A DNA stretch of 64,000 nucleotides from Nymphaea colorata (lineage: Eukaryota > Streptophyta > Magnoliopsida > Nymphaeales > Nymphaeaceae), in NCBI RefSeq assembly GCF_008831285.2, contig NC_045149.1, positions 21,343,035 to 21,407,034 on the forward strand, in the 5' to 3' direction. This document shows, piece by piece, positions 46,047-59,302 of the stretch. Position 1 is the stretch's first letter, and each line of letters starts with the position of its first letter. A program made the translations under genes and the position numbers. Below the pieces are notes generated by a model. It was not told where the DNA came from. It searched no databases and worked only from the letters and a program-made list of their open reading frames with translations.

Positions 46047-49000
46047 TAGGGGATAGGGTGCACTTTGAAGTTTGAAGTGATGTACCGGTCGTGCAAGGGC
46101 TACACAAGCAGAGGGGCGTATATTTTAAAGCAGGAGGTATGGGGGCTCGGCAGAAGGTGGTGAAATGCGTGGCGTGGGGATGTAAATGGAGCACAGTGGG
46201 GGTTCACGGGCAGGCCCCTACGCAGCGGAACACGTAGGGTCTGTGCGGGCGTGTTTGATGCGGAGTAGGTGCAGTCGACTTAAATGAAGAGTGGGACGCC
46301 GAGGTTGACCGGCACCGCGTCCCGCCAAACGCCCGTGTGCAGGCGGGCGCCAGCACAGCGACTCCCACAATAATGCTCCTCCCCTCGCCCATCCTCATCC
46401 AAACCTTGCCCTACCAGTACCATCCATATCACCGAAAAAGCTTCACATTTAAATATTGTATTTATTATTATTACTTTTATTAAATTTATTTGGTACATGT
46501 TAAAGATGTAGACTAGGAGTGCAGGGTATGATCTGAGAGAGGTCCCATCTCCTTCACCTCCTCACCAGATCTTCCGTCATTTGCTTACGAATCTCTATCT
46601 AACCCTATATACTGCTGGTCGAGCAAACAGGGGACTCTTTGTCCTGCCCGCCAACCACCAGACAAAGCTGAAATTCAAAATGAAAAACGAGATTGAAAGC
46701 TTCAGCCTGTAAACTTCGAGCCTCCTCCAAACAGTGGATGACCTCACTCAACAAAGCTCCACGCCGAAAGAGGATCACGAGCTCGAATTCTAACAGTCGA
46801 GGCCCGTCTGCCCACCTGAGAGTGTTTGCTTGAAGCTTCCAGACTTGGTTCTTCCTGTAAACAGAAGACTCGGAAACCTTTTCTACACGTTGAAAACACA
46901 AGACTCAGAAACTTTTTCTAACAGACTTGGAGACGACGCCGGCGAAAACTGTTCATTGCAAGTACGATTTGTGCGAACATGGCGTACCGTGTTGTACAAT
47001 ATAAGAGAACAGTAAACAAAAGAAGAGCGCCTCTCTTTTATTGTGTACGGTGCGGAGAATTAAACTCTCTGTTCTGCGGCTTTGGTGTGTGGTTCTCTCT
47101 CTCTCTTTCTCTGTCCCTGCGGAGCTGCTTGACAGCACCAAATTGCATGGCAGACTGTGATGTTTGATGTGATTGAAATTAAAGATATTGATGGGATTTG
47201 GACCACAAAATTGGCCGATCCATCGCCCCCATCTCGAACTCAGATTTGGACGTCAGAAAATATTTCGGTTTTCTCATCATTTTCCGCCATGGACTTCAAC
47301 GCCCGCTTGCAGTCATCTACGTATCTTCCGCCTTCTCCTTCACTGCCACCTTGAAGTAATATCTTTTCACGGAACATCATTAGCACCGGGCGATAAAAAT
47401 TTGAAGAGCAAGCACAAAGAAAGACCACCGAGCCAACGTAACAAATGATTTCACGGTCGGCAGCGGCGGATGGATAAGGGAGGGCGGTCGCCGGAGCGTC
47501 CCTGTCCGTCCATCTAAAAATGGGCGGTCATAAATGCCAGTCTTGGTAATGAACAGCTGTTCATCGATGAGACCCATGGCCTGTCAGATGGGGCCCGAGC
47601 GTAGCCTTCGGTCACACCTCAAGAGACTGACCAGAGGCACAGCAATCCGCCATTAAAATACATACTAAACTCTGTTCAAAGCTTTAGTTTATTAAAGACC
47701 AAGCCATCATGATGTCAAGATAGCAGAGATAAATACAGAAAGCTTCCAATAAGTGCGTCTAATTAACCGATGAACTACTTTGAGTTTGGGATTCTATGTA
47801 TTACATCACGCACTCTACATACATGTATAGTTGAATCAATAAAAATGCGTGTTCAAATAATTGGAGAGAGGAGCTCCAAGCGGCACAACATAACTGGTCA
47901 AGCTGGGGAGCCGCTGAGAGCCATTTGTCAATTCAATTTCGGTGAGCGTCATGCTCTACGAGTCAATAGGGCGTTGTACCGAATTGAATGTGCATTGTCC
48001 CTATTCCAGACTCCAACGCAGCCCTGAACCCAGAGGACAAATCAAAAAAGACGGGAACAATCAGAACTAGCTCAAGCGGTGAAATATGTTTGCCGCGCAC
48101 CCAAAATAATTGGAGAGAGAGTGTGTCAATGGGTTCTCTATAAGGTTTTTCAGTCAAACTCTACAGCTAGATATGATTGAGATGTAGTAGTCTAGGGATG
48201 TTTTGAAATAGCTTTGAAATGCAAGGTTCATGGGCCATGAGATTTTATGGTTTGAAATTATGTCGACAGAGTTTGGTAAGAACACGGGACCAGTGGGGGG
48301 GCGCATAGAGAACTTGCATGAGAAACCACAGGCCGAGAAATTTCAGCTGTAATTTTTCAGAACCTCTCTTGCTTGTAGGCCCATAACTTATGATTAACAA
48401 TCATAAGTTTAATGAGCATGGGGGATCAAAGGGTATATATAATTATCTGCCTCTAGTTAAGAAAATTTTGAGATAACAAAGGGATTTTCCAACTTAATAC
48501 ATTAAATTTGTTCTTTGATTAAACCAATATATGACTATGGCTACAAAAGTGAAAGAGGACAAGAGTTCAATACCAACAAGTATATCTTTAAGTATTATCT
48601 ACGTTGAGTATATGAGTGTCCCTTCTGATATAAAACTCCGTGAAAAATACTCTCGAAAAAAAAAATTTCTAGCTCCTCCAGTAGCGGACGAAAACGGCAA
48701 AAAGATTAACAAACTCGAAACCGCGAAATTTGTTAGAGCTTAGATCGAATCTTAGAAATCATCCAATATATTAGAACACAAGTGCTCAAACAGAAATCCT
48801 GACCACTTGCATTAAACAAAAAACAAACAAATAATAAACAAAACTAAGTATCTCAAACAATTTTAAAAGTAAGATACATACATTTCTAACATATTTTTTT
48901 TGTTTGAATTATTCGCAATCAATTCCTAATATACCAACCATCTGGACTTAATTTGTGAGGTTAGGTCGAGCAGAATAGACGGCGCACCTTCTCATCATCA

Positions 49001-49526
49001 TTCATCTCTATCCAATACAGGGCTGGCTCATGATCCATCACACAAATAAAAGCAAAGATCTGCTAAATCTTATCAAGGACGGTCTAAAAAGAAAAGGAAA
49101 AGGAAAAAGCTGCCCTTCCCGCTTGCTAACCGTGGAGACTCATGATAAGGGGCCATTAAAGCCGTGGGTCCGGACCCCAGTGGAGGGGTCCGGTTGTTTG
49201 AATGTAACTGTATCCTAATTTAATCGATTTGGAATGTCGGTCTTACCCGAATGGACCCAGTTGGGACGTCCTCACATATGCCACAAACATTAAATGTCAC
49301 ACATGCCCTTTGAAGTGGATATGCCCGGTTGAATTTGGTCTGACCCAAATAAGGTCTGACCTTGTATCCGGACCCGTTTCTGATCCGACTCGAAAAGATT
49401 TAATAGATCCAAGGAAGATTGCCTGTTTGGATCTACGTCTAAGGGTTTGGATTCGAAATACAGTGTGATGGTTGGAATAGCCACCCACATGCATATGCAT
49501 GCAGTCAATTTGCAGCTGAACTGCAC
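44715..49526. other. Intergenic DNA, no gene recognised
   Basis: A (CT)n-(TA)n microsatellite lies at about 45990-46044, followed by a GC-rich block (46070-46400). A stretch at 46600-47450 has several short ORFs without recognisable domains. A 71-codon ORF at 48531-48743 is likewise unidentified. Some could be decayed gene or retroelement fragments, but nothing can be named. Confidence 0.45.
45990..46044. repeat. Compound (CT)n-(TA)n microsatellite
   Basis: CT dinucleotides run directly into TA dinucleotides, the same arrangement as at 9200-9290 and, in reverse, at 50700-50776. Confidence 0.95.
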
Positions 49527-49534
49527 CCTTAGGC

Positions 49535-50013
49535 TGGCTGTTCAATGAGTAGAGCTTGACTCGAACTGGCTCGATAAACTTAACTGGAACTTGACTCATT
49601 TATTAAACGAGTCGAGTTCCAGTTAAAAAATGAACTCGACAACCTAAACGAGTCGAGCTCAAGTTAAGTGGGCTCGACTCGGTTAAACCCAGTTAAGCTC
49701 GAGAAAAAAAATATATAAAATAAGTCTCATAAGATTTAAAAAAAAAAATAAATTGCTCAAATGGGTATACACGTGACTTTAAAAAATAATTTTTTTAATG
49801 AAATGCTTAGCTCGACTCAAGCCAATCTTTGGCTCGAGCTTAATCGAGCTGAATCAAGCTGAGTTTGAGTTTTAAGAACTCAAGCTGAGTCGAGCTCGAG
49901 TTAATGAGATAGAACTCGAGTCAAGCTTGAGCCGAGTTCGAGTTCCTTTCAAAACAAACGAGCTGGGTTCGAGCTGGCTCAACTCTTCTCGAACTTGCTC
50001 ATGAACAGCTCTA
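49535..50013. mobile_element. ~479-bp GAGCTCGA-rich hAT-like element
   Basis: The left end TGGCTGTTCAATGAG and the reverse complement of the right end, TAGAGCTGTTCATGAGC, are degenerate inverted repeats. CTTAGGC flanks both sides (49528-49534 and 50014-50020). The interior is rich in TCGAGCTC and GAGTCGAG, with an AT-rich centre at 49700-49800. Element ends are accurate to within a few bases. Confidence 0.75.
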
Positions 50014-50695
50014 CTTAGGCATTTCTAACTCTTAATTGCGTGGATTGAAGTCGCATTCGTTTCAACTGGCTTTGTTTATTGGAAGGCATACTTTTTCTGT
50101 TGCTGGAGCCTCAAACATTATTCAAAACATACCTTAAGAAAGAATCAACCAATAATAAGCATATTTTAGCCAATGCTAATAATAGAAGGAGAAAATGACG
50201 TATTAGCGTTGAGATTTCCGATTACATTCCAAAGAGGAAGATAAGGTATCTATAAGATTTTACCTAATGGCGGCCGAGACACATGTGGACATGTATGAGC
50301 AATTGCCTGCGCGCACCTACGTACATTGATTATTTATATATTAAGACCTCAAGGTTATTTACTTATTTAAATATTAGTTGCCTCTTAAAAATTACAGTTT
50401 AAAGTATTACCTAGTGCCTATCGGTCAAAAATTTCTTACTCCACTAGTCGAGCTGACCAAACCAGCCCGAAGCTTAACAAATTTGAACTCGGACCGATTG
50501 AAAGCCTCTGACTGCAGCCCAAGCCTAACCGCCTTAGTTGTTGGGCTTGGCCAAACCTACTCAAATTTGAAACTCTTAACATTTCATTTTTTTAATAGCT
50601 TAGAAACCCAGATTGATGTATTTTAAGAGAGTCTTCACCGACACACAATAAGTTTTTAAAGGAGCCATCAATGATACACCAAAAGTTTTTACCTC

Positions 50696-50699
<4 letters not shown>

Positions 50700-50776
<77 letters not shown>
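50700..50776. repeat. Compound (TA)n-(GA)n microsatellite
   Basis: About 36 bases of TA dinucleotides run directly into about 40 bases of GA dinucleotides. Confidence 0.95.
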
Positions 50777-50779
<3 letters not shown>

Positions 50780-52996
50780 CAAAACAAAATAGAAAGTATG
50801 AAGGGATAATTGTTAAATACATAATATATAAAACTGAGCCAGTGCAGTCCAATGAGTTTTTTTTTTTATCAGGCCGACTCGAATGTCAAATAATCAACCG
50901 AAGCTCAGTCCATCCCAGCGCCATTGTCGAGGCCCGATGCCCGCCTTTCCTTATTACTTATGACACATCCTTCAAATCACAATGACTGCCATTTAAAGTT
51001 CAAAAAAATATATATATAATGTGACACTAAGACTGACTAAGAGATGCAATGCTTTAAAATTTCATATCAGACGACTCATTTGCGTGGCAACCTTTCAATC
51101 TACAATACGCATGAATGTTTATAGTTCAGTGCCATCACCAATGTTGATAAAGTGACGAGCACACAAGTGGTTGTCTTGTGTTTGGCTATAAAAGGTCACC
51201 TCATAATCAATGTTGCTTGAAAGCTGATTTTTGAACTTATTACAAAAAAAAAAAACCCAGCTCCAATTTTTAGTTTTTTCACATAGGAAAAAATTTCGGA
51301 GTATTCGAAAAAAAAAAAATAAAGGCACCATTGAAGGAGTAATTACTAAATATTTGAAGAGAAGAAGCTCACTTGAGACGGGCCTCCGAACTTTCAGGGG
51401 TGATTTGTAAAAATTGTAAAACCTTCAAAGGGGATTGTTCTCCCCATTTTACCGGGACGTCGACCGGTTTCCGGCGCCGGGAAAGACAGGGCAAAAATGG
51501 AAAAAGACGTCTCTGACCTGACGTTTCCGACTCTGGTGGGGCCCACTTAAGCGGACCTTGACCTTACAGGTGGCTCCTTTCTTGTCTTCTTCTGCTGCTG
51601 ACTGGGACGACCTCAGGCCACAGATCCCATTCGCCCAATCAGAATCCGACACGTCCAACGTGGACGCCAACGGGCCCCACGCTCAAAATATCCTTCGCGT
51701 CATCAAGTCAATGTCAACTGACTGGCAACTTTTAGGTCGCGGTTGACGATACTACCCCCGCACCGTTCGGGGCGAACTTCCCCTTCCCTTTCGAGGCCGA
51801 GGGCATCCTACGTAATTGCGACAAGCTGGACGGCCTGATGGCGGGGAAGAAAAGGCCAAGATGAATGATGATGGAGTGTGCATGGTCGTGCATGCACCAC
51901 ATTTATCTCGCCTGCCCATCTTGACGTCGCCGTCGGCGCCACGTCCCTATGCGCCCGTGTGGGCTGATCGGCCACGTCCACCAAGATGACGACGGTGAAG
52001 AGAGAGAGAGAGAGAGAGAGGAAAAAAGGAGGAAGAAAAATGTGCTCTTGATCGGCGCCATGGGTCCGTGCTGCTTTGGATTTTTTGGAGAATTTAAGTT
52101 TTGGTGGTATGCCGAAGAAGGTTGCACCTAGGGTTTTGACCGCTTGGATTTTTTTGGAGCAAAATTTATGTGGTATTCTTAGGGCACTACATGTGTCGGC
52201 ACCACTTTAGTCGGAAATAGAGCGGATTTTGTCATGTCTCCAGTCAGAATCTTGAGAAGAAGGGCGTGTTTGAGTGACACTCTCAAGTATAGTTCTGGTG
52301 CCGCTGAACTCGGGCTTAAAGTGTGTTTGAGTGAAACATAGTTTTCATAATAAAACTTTGCAAATTGGTATAAGTAATCTGATTTTGAGGTTTTAATATC
52401 ACACCACCCAAGACATTAAAAGCAAATTCGGTGTTGAAATATTTTTCCTACCCTGTAAAAGAACTGATCAAAATTTAATTTCTGCAAAACTTAGTGTTCA
52501 TAAACTATGTTTATATTTACATAAGCTCTCGTGCGAGCACAACTCAAATCTTTCTTATGAAAGAAAACATTGACTATATATGCTCGCATGTAACCATTGA
52601 AGAAGATGAGAGGAAGCTGCTAAAAGTTTCATCGGAAAGATCTGTCGGGTAAAGGTCATCTCTCTCTCTCTCTCTCCCCATCTCTCTCTCTAGATCTCTC
52701 TTGTGGGACAACACGCTGGGCCAAAAAAAGATGAAGCTCATGTTTGAAACTCAGAAAGGCAAAAGTGGTGAGGTCCGTGACGCTGGCACGGGATTAACAG
52801 TCTTCGAAATGGTGAAGGCGACTAAAAATCACTGCCCTTTCTCTCTCCACACTGTTTGCCGAAATACAGTCGCGTCTGTCATTGTCATCCTTACTGTGCC
52901 AACCCTTTGATATTCCAGGAAGGGTCAGGCGCATTTTCCCACGCCACCATTTCTCCCTCCCCCTCTCTCTCTCTCTCCTTCACGCCTCTCTCTCCC

Positions 52997-53004
52997 TATT
53001 TAAA
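52997..53004 (+). promoter_or_regulatory. TATA-like box of EXORDIUM-like gene C
   Basis: TATTTAAA lies about 95 bases before the ATG, between CT-rich stretches typical of plant core promoters and leaders. Confidence 0.6.
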
Positions 53005-53098
53005 CCCCTCTGATCCCTGCCTGCCTTGCATTGATCCACAGATATATCTCTCTCTTCCCTCTCTCTCTCTGTCCGCTTCCTTTCTATCTTCAGGAGCA

Positions 53099-54073
53099 AT
53101 GGCTTCTAGCATCAGTGCCTTGTTGGCCATGGTGGTGCTCCTCTGTACGGTGGAGCTCTGCTGGTCGATGGGTGGGGGAGGGTCGAGAAAGCTCGCCTCC
53201 CTCTACACCCCTCCGCCACTCATCCTCCAGTACCACAACGGTCCCCTGCTCACCGGAAAGCTCCCCCTGAGCGTCGTCTGGTACGGGGATTTCACCCCTT
53301 CCCAGCACGCCATCGTCGTCGACTTCCTCAACTCCCTCCACCAGCCATCCTCCTCTTCCGCCGGCCATCCGACCGTCTCCACCTGGTGGAGGACCGTCGA
53401 GAAGTACTCCGCCGCCCTGCCCAAATCGCAGCCGGCTTCTTCCTCCTTCGCCGCTGGCGTCGTCATGCCGGTGCTCGCGGGCCAGAACCTCGACTCTGCC
53501 TACTCTTTGGGGAAGACCCTCACTCGGGCCCAAATCTCCCAGTTGGCCTCCAAGCATGCTCCGTCGGCCGCCGGCGGTAGGTCCCTGACGCTCGTCCTCA
53601 CCTCCGCCGACGTCACCGTCGAGGGCTTCTGCATGGGCGGCTGCGGCACCCACGGCTCTCACCCGCCCTCCTCCGCCTACGTCTGGGTGGGCAACTCTGC
53701 CTCCCAGTGCCCCGGTACCTGCGCCTGGCCCTTCCACCAGCCCATCTACGGCCCCCAGTCTCCTCCCCTCGTCGCCCCCAACGGCGATGTCGGCGTCGAC
53801 GGCATGATCATCAACATCGCCTCTCTGCTCGCAGCCGCCGTCACGAACCCGCTCGGAAACGGCTACTACCAGGGCGCGGCCGGCGCCCCCCTGGAGGCTG
53901 CCTCCGCCTGCCCCGGCATGTACGGTACCGGCTCATACCCTGGCTACGCCGGAAACCTCCTGGTGGACCCGACGACCGGCGCCAGCTTCAACGCCGTCGG
54001 GCTGAACGGTAGGAAGTACCTGTTACCGGCATTATGGGACCCGCAGACCCGCTCCTGCTCCACTCTTGTATGA
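53099..54073 (+). CDS. EXL: EXORDIUM-like secreted protein, paralogue C (324 aa)
   Basis: A third member of the EXORDIUM/phosphate-induced-1 family, on the opposite strand to copies A and B. The ATG at 53099 is chosen because it begins the signal peptide MASSISALLAMVVLLCTVEL. The open frame extends upstream, but only through CT-rich leader, where TATTTAAA marks a core promoter. Conserved blocks are YHNGPLLTGKLPLSVVWYG, SLGKTLT, EGFCMGGCGTHG, SQCPGTCAWPFHQPIYGP, APNGDVGVDGM, NPLGNGYYQG and LNGRKYLLPALWDP. It differs from A/B across the protein, including a short insertion near residue 110 (QPASSS) and a VGNS form of the WxGNS motif. It thus predates the A/B duplication. Intronless, GC-rich and intact. 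Likely apoplastic and growth-related, by family knowledge. Confidence 0.96.
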   Translation: MASSISALLAMVVLLCTVELCWSMGGGGSRKLASLYTPPPLILQYHNGPLLTGKLPLSVVWYGDFTPSQHAIVVDFLNSLHQPSSSSAGHPTVSTWWRTVEKYSAALPKSQPASSSFAAGVVMPVLAGQNLDSAYSLGKTLTRAQISQLASKHAPSAAGGRSLTLVLTSADVTVEGFCMGGCGTHGSHPPSSAYVWVGNSASQCPGTCAWPFHQPIYGPQSPPLVAPNGDVGVDGMIINIASLLAAAVTNPLGNGYYQGAAGAPLEAASACPGMYGTGSYPGYAGNLLVDPTTGASFNAVGLNGRKYLLPALWDPQTRSCSTLV

Positions 54074-57000
54074 CCATAGCAATAGAAACAAACAATGGTT
54101 TTCCTTAGGCTTTTGTGATTCGGGTTCCGGGTCTGGATCCAAACCGTCTCTTTTGCTCTCACCAAGAGAGGCACTCATCAATGTACATAAATATGCTAAG
54201 TAGTCCATGTTTCTGCTTGTCTTCGTCACTCAAGTATGAATCACGCTTTAACTTGATTTGAATTTACAAAGCATTGCCCAACATGGATAATAAGATAATA
54301 CTATTCTTAGGACTAAGCACCAAGCAACTTGTATTAGCAAAAGAACAATAGAAAACAACAACTTGGGTGTTTCATATACTTAAAAAATATACTGTTTTGG
54401 GGAAAATATATATTATGTCCAAAGTTTGGAATGATGTATAATGCAACTTCCAATGCATCAAAAATCATTGGTAGGGGAGGAAGAGGGGGAGTAGGGTGGG
54501 TTCCTTTGGAAATGATGCCCAATGAGAGGATATACCTTATTCTAGAATCTAGGCGTTGCCTTTTCTAAATTCCTTTATGGTGTTTGTTATGGGAGGTTGC
54601 AGTTCCCGAGTTTCTGTCAGCGCTTGGAGTCGATGCCTTTATTTTTTTGTCTTCTCACTTTTAAGCAACCTTTTTTTGCTTCTTTTTTTGTGTTTCAAAC
54701 GGTGGTTCTTTGGCAGCTTTCGGATCTGGATTGCTCAAAAGCCGCCCTGTTCTTGGACGTTTAAAATTTGAACAATTTAATATTTGTAAGTATGAGAGGA
54801 CAAGAGAGGGTGTTTGATTGAAGGCTCTGGACAAAATTCTAATTCGTCATTCTTGTTGATGGGATTATCTTCTCAAGGCTTCAATCGATGAAGCTTGCTT
54901 TTGTCTTCAATAGAACAAGGAACAGCCCAAATAATGTCAAGTAAACTTAAGTTAACCCATTAACCTGCAATGGTTGATGAGAAAAAAACGACTCTCTCTC
55001 TCTCTCTCTCTTCACATGTAACCCATCTCTCGATGATAAATTTGAATTCTTGGGTGGATGGAGGAGACACACCACCCCGAAGCTTTTCGCCCAATCCTCT
55101 TAGAGGGCATAATTTTGGTGCTTCAAAGTGCTGTCCTCACACTTCAAGTTCTACATTGGTAGCTCCCGTTTGTAGCATAGATAATTTGACGACTACCAAT
55201 CCGCCCCGTCCATTGCACCAACCCTCTCTAGAATAAGATTAATTTGAAGTTATTGGTTGGAAGATAGTACATCAAACTCAATGTTTCCTTAATTGGGTTC
55301 CAAAATATTTTTATAAACTAAACTGTTTCTGTTAAAATTATGCTGGTGTCATTAGCGGATCTAATTTCCATGATAAGAAAGAAAAAGAACGTTAACCAAA
55401 CTTTACTGCAGTATGTGTTTGAATTCTTGGCACCTGCAACTTAGGCAGGCTTCAAGGAGGACAGAGCTTTTCTTGGCAATCAATCATCTAAAGTAGAAAA
55501 AATCAATGTTAGTTTTGCTGTTAAATTCTCTATTGATTCAATTTAATCTGGAACCATACTCTTCGGGATAAGTTGAGAATTGAACCACTGGAAAAGATTC
55601 AGGGAAAGAAGGAAGGATAATCTCAGCAAATCAGAATAAGTATCCCGTGTTTGGGAACAAAGAGCATTTTCTCCTATTTGATTAGCATGCCACCTGCCAG
55701 GTTCTCACAGGATTCTTGGAAGAAGAAAACAAAGGAAAAGGTTAGTAGTTTCGTAAGAGTCCATGGCAATCTTCCTAAAATTAAGCGATTACTTGTTTCA
55801 GTAGAATGAAAGTTTGTAGCATGCATTGGGAAATGCTGAAAAGGAAAACTAAGGATCATTGAAGTAAAAGCAAATTGCCTGGTAGGTGAAGGAATCAAAA
55901 GTACGTCTCCTCATCGTCATCTTCCTGAAAAATCAAAACATGGAAAAGAAAAGGATGAATATTTTCCAAGACCAGACAAGCTTTCCATGGTTACAAGTAC
56001 AGATAGTCTTTGGAAGAGGAGGGATCAGCCCTATTTCTTCACCAAGAAAAACCAAACTAAAGATTGAGGTAGCGTTGTCTCAAATCTCCTATGCTGCATT
56101 AAAAAGGTGCGCTTTGTAAGATCTTCAATTCAAAACAAACCTCTTAGCAACTCGGATCTTAAATCCCCATGACATGTAAAAAAACTATGGATTTAAGGTC
56201 CGATTGAGAGGGAGATGAGGGGTCGAACCTTAAGTCTACGGATCTGAGATCACGCGGATCTCCACAGTGAAACAAACACACCAAAGACAAAATGAGTTGC
56301 AGGAGAGGAGGCCCTAGTCATGACTTTTCTCTTGAAGCCCATAACTCACTCACTTCTTTTTTGCAGATTTTTTCCAAGTGAGTCAGATCCAGATAGCTAA
56401 ATACAAGAGAGCCCCCGTCCAAATCAGATCTGGAAGAATAGAAAAAAAAACAAGACCCAGTGACTAGATCGAACCCGCACTCAAACCCGGTTTATGTCAA
56501 TTCTATTGGAAAACTAAGGTTTCAATCACTCTATTCCCCCCACAATTCCCAACCGTCCATCCCTTTCCGTTCTAAGCAAGCTGGTCAGTGTTGTCTTTAT
56601 TGAGGGGCCGAATCTCAGGGTAGCATAGCCTAACTTTGTCTGGTAAATTAAAGGCACCGGAAAAAGCTAGAGCGCAAAAGTTAAAACATTTTGTGCACGC
56701 ACCAAAGTGTTAGGTAGTGAATGTGCCAACAAATTCTTGATCTGATTGAACTGAATGATCTCCTGAGTTGTTTGGTAGTGCCAAAGACACAGAATCTTCC
56801 TGCCCATCTATTCATCTTTCTTGCTTTTTGACTCAAAGGACAAGACTCGTGCACTCCCCACCCCTTGGATGTACATAAGCGCCCCCCTGTGACTCTTGTC
56901 GGTGTGCCCTCGAGCATGAACACTGCCCTGTCCTGAAATGAGAAGATTGCCATTGGATTCAATAACAGCCATGTGGCGTAGGGCGATGCTCGAGGAACTG

Positions 57001-58880
57001 AGACTCCCTTCCTTTTTCCTGTACAGGGCTGCTTCCACACATGGGTGAGAGATGTTGCACCTTGTTAACTAGAGTGTCATGCTGATCGCCATTTGCAGCA
57101 AAGGAAAATTGATAATCAAACTGATGACCGAACTTTTTTCGAGTTACCGGTTCGACCAGCTATCCTATGCCTCTTAAAGCCAACAGCTATGTAGTAGAGG
57201 GCAAACCATGAGTTTTACAAGGATAGTAACATATGACCTGAATTGGTACATAGCCTGATTTTTTTTTTTTTTTTGGGTTAGTGAAGGGAGGGGGTCTTGG
57301 GCAAGCAGCCTTTTTCGAGAACATATTACCTAAACCGACATTTGGACTTTCTCTCTCTCTCTCTCTCTCTTTATATATATATATATATATCTGAGATATC
57401 AACGGACCAGATTCAAATCACATGCATATTTTACCATATCCACTTTTTCAGATATCCATATATGCATATTTGAATTCAGCAAAAAAATGCTGTACCATAT
57501 CCAAGTCTCAAATCTAGTATGACGATATGAATCCGATCTGATTCCAACTTTTAAATTAACATCCAACTCCGAATCCAACTTTTAAACCAATAGACATTGA
57601 GCATATGATGATTATTAAAAAGTATATCTGATCCAAATCTGAATCCTAATCCAGTCTATATTTACTTAAATCTGAATCCAAATCTGATCCCATGTCATTT
57701 TAATCCAATCTGACTTTTTAATTGGATATCAATTTCTTGTCCAATCATTTTTTTTTAATTTTTTATTTTATGTGGTTCAGTCAGATATGGGATGTAAATC
57801 GGATATAACATTCCTACTCTCTCTCTCTCTCTCTCTCTCTCTGTTTCTGTGTGTGTGAGAGATAAAAGGAAAAACCACTGATTTTAGATGTTGCGACAGA
57901 TGCACATGGCTGGATAAGATGTAGCGGAAACTAATATCATTTTTCATGTCTACATTGCATCCTAATAAAATCGGATCTATGAACACATATACATGCATTA
58001 ACCGTGATTAGGCATATAAAAGCAGCAACCTGCATTCGGTTTTCAATTGTCTAATCTGTATTGAGATCTGACCTCCGGTTGATTCAGATCTGGCATCAGG
58101 CAAACACGTTGTAGTATATGGATTTTGACAAATCGGCCCTCACCCGGCTGGAGAGATAAGACATAGCTGGCATTTTCTCATCAGAAGTAGGCCAAATCAA
58201 AGGCACATTGTGAACAACTTCGTCTGAGAGCTTGCACGTTTCCTCCCAGTTGTGGTAGGCCTTCAAATCCACAAAATGAAGAACACGAAAAGAAACATAT
58301 ACCGTTATCTGGTAGCTTCACTTAAAAACTTCATGATTCCAATGTGGATTGGAAAACCAAGTTTCCAGAGCCCAAGGAGAGAGAGAAAGAATATAAGTTT
58401 GTGTGGAGTTGCATAGAGAAAGGCGACCTACACAAGGGAAAGAGCGCACTGTTTGAAGGCAATTTGATGTTTAGACTGGTGGTCATAATATCATTGCTGC
58501 ATGGATATTATTTCAGCTTCTAAAGTATTAGCTCTATACTTCTACCATATAAGTTTCTTTCTAATAAACTCATGTCATATGCAGGTCCATATTTTTGCCC
58601 GATCCCAAGAATGAGCTTTCAAATTTTGACTTTTTCTTTAAAACAGACCTCGGTTGTACTTGTTACTGTCAGATAGAGGCCTCATATACAAGGAACCTTC
58701 ACCAGGAGCAAGCCCAGCAGCATCAGATCCGCAATCTTAGTAACCCAATTTTAGGCCCGGTATATCTAAGATTAGATTATCACTTCAATCGAACTAGGGA
58801 CCAGCCTCTTACCAGCTGCTGGACAACCAATCACACCAAACCCCAGGAGAAACTCAAACTATGGATGAAACATGTGAAAG
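54074..58880. other. Intergenic DNA, no gene recognised
   Basis: The first ~200 bases probably form the 3' UTR of EXORDIUM-like gene C. The rest has short ORFs only. Overlapping minus-strand ORFs at 56681-57040 match no family I know. Microsatellites: (CT)n at about 54990-55012, (CT)n-(TA)n at 57350-57391, (CT)n at 57818-57843. Degenerate AATCTGATCCGA-type repeats at about 57410-57800 look like a decayed repeat element, but its ends are unclear. Confidence 0.45.
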
Positions 58881-59302
58881 TAGAGGTGCACACAAACCGA
58901 GTCCAGCTCAACTCAACTAAAAAAACTCAAGCTCGAGTTTAGCTTCAACTCGGGTCAAGCTCCATAAAACAGGCTCAAGCTCAATTCGAGCATACAACAA
59001 CCTCGAGCTTGACTCGCTTAACTTATTTAACTCGTTTCATTTCTTTTCACTCATTTAACTGAGTCAACTATGAATGACCATATAACAAAAACCCACACAA
59101 AGAATGTGCATATTCTGCATTCAAATATCCCCTAAAAAAAACTTAGCAACGAAAGATCCCTCATTTATGCAACACCTTGTTTTTTACTCATTCTTATAAT
59201 TCAACCTCGACTCATCTAACATTTAGAGAAGAGCTTTAGACGAGTTTTTATGAGCGAGTTTTGAGTCTAGCCCGAGTTGACTCAACTCGTTGTGTAGTCC
59301 TA
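58881..59302. mobile_element. ~422-bp GAGCTCGA-rich hAT-like element
   Basis: The left end TAGAGGTGCACACAAACCGAG and the reverse complement of the right end, TAGGACTACACAACGAG, are degenerate inverted repeats. Flanks TGTGAAAG and TGTAAAAA match at 6 of 8. Subterminal CTCAAGCTCGAG and ACTCGAG-like repeats match the other members of this family in the window. Confidence 0.6.

Larger units (their letters stand above)
50021..53098. other. Intergenic DNA and promoter of EXORDIUM-like gene C
   Basis: Contains a (TA)n-(GA)n microsatellite at 50700-50776, a GC-richer block with no identifiable ORF at about 51400-52000, (GA)n at 52001-52020 and CT-rich tracts at 52660-52695. The final ~200 bases are the CT-rich promoter/leader of the plus-strand gene. 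Confidence 0.5.

Noticed and set aside
46605-46901. 98-codon minus-strand ORF and neighbouring ORFs up to 47448
   Set aside because: No domain recognised; could be decayed sequence, but not supportable as a gene.
52856-53098. 81-codon N-terminal extension of EXORDIUM-like gene C
   Set aside because: It runs through CT-rich promoter/leader sequence containing a TATA-like box. The signal peptide begins at the ATG at 53099.
53090-53737. 215-codon minus-strand ORF over EXORDIUM-like gene C
   Set aside because: Antisense shadow of the real gene.
56681-57040. 119-codon minus-strand ORF
   Set aside because: No recognisable family. An overlapping frame is equally open, and there is no splice or promoter context to support it.
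57410-57800. Degenerate GGATATC/AATCCGATC-rich stretch as a transposon
   Set aside because: The composition resembles hAT-like subterminal repeats, but no pair of inverted termini or target duplication could be identified.
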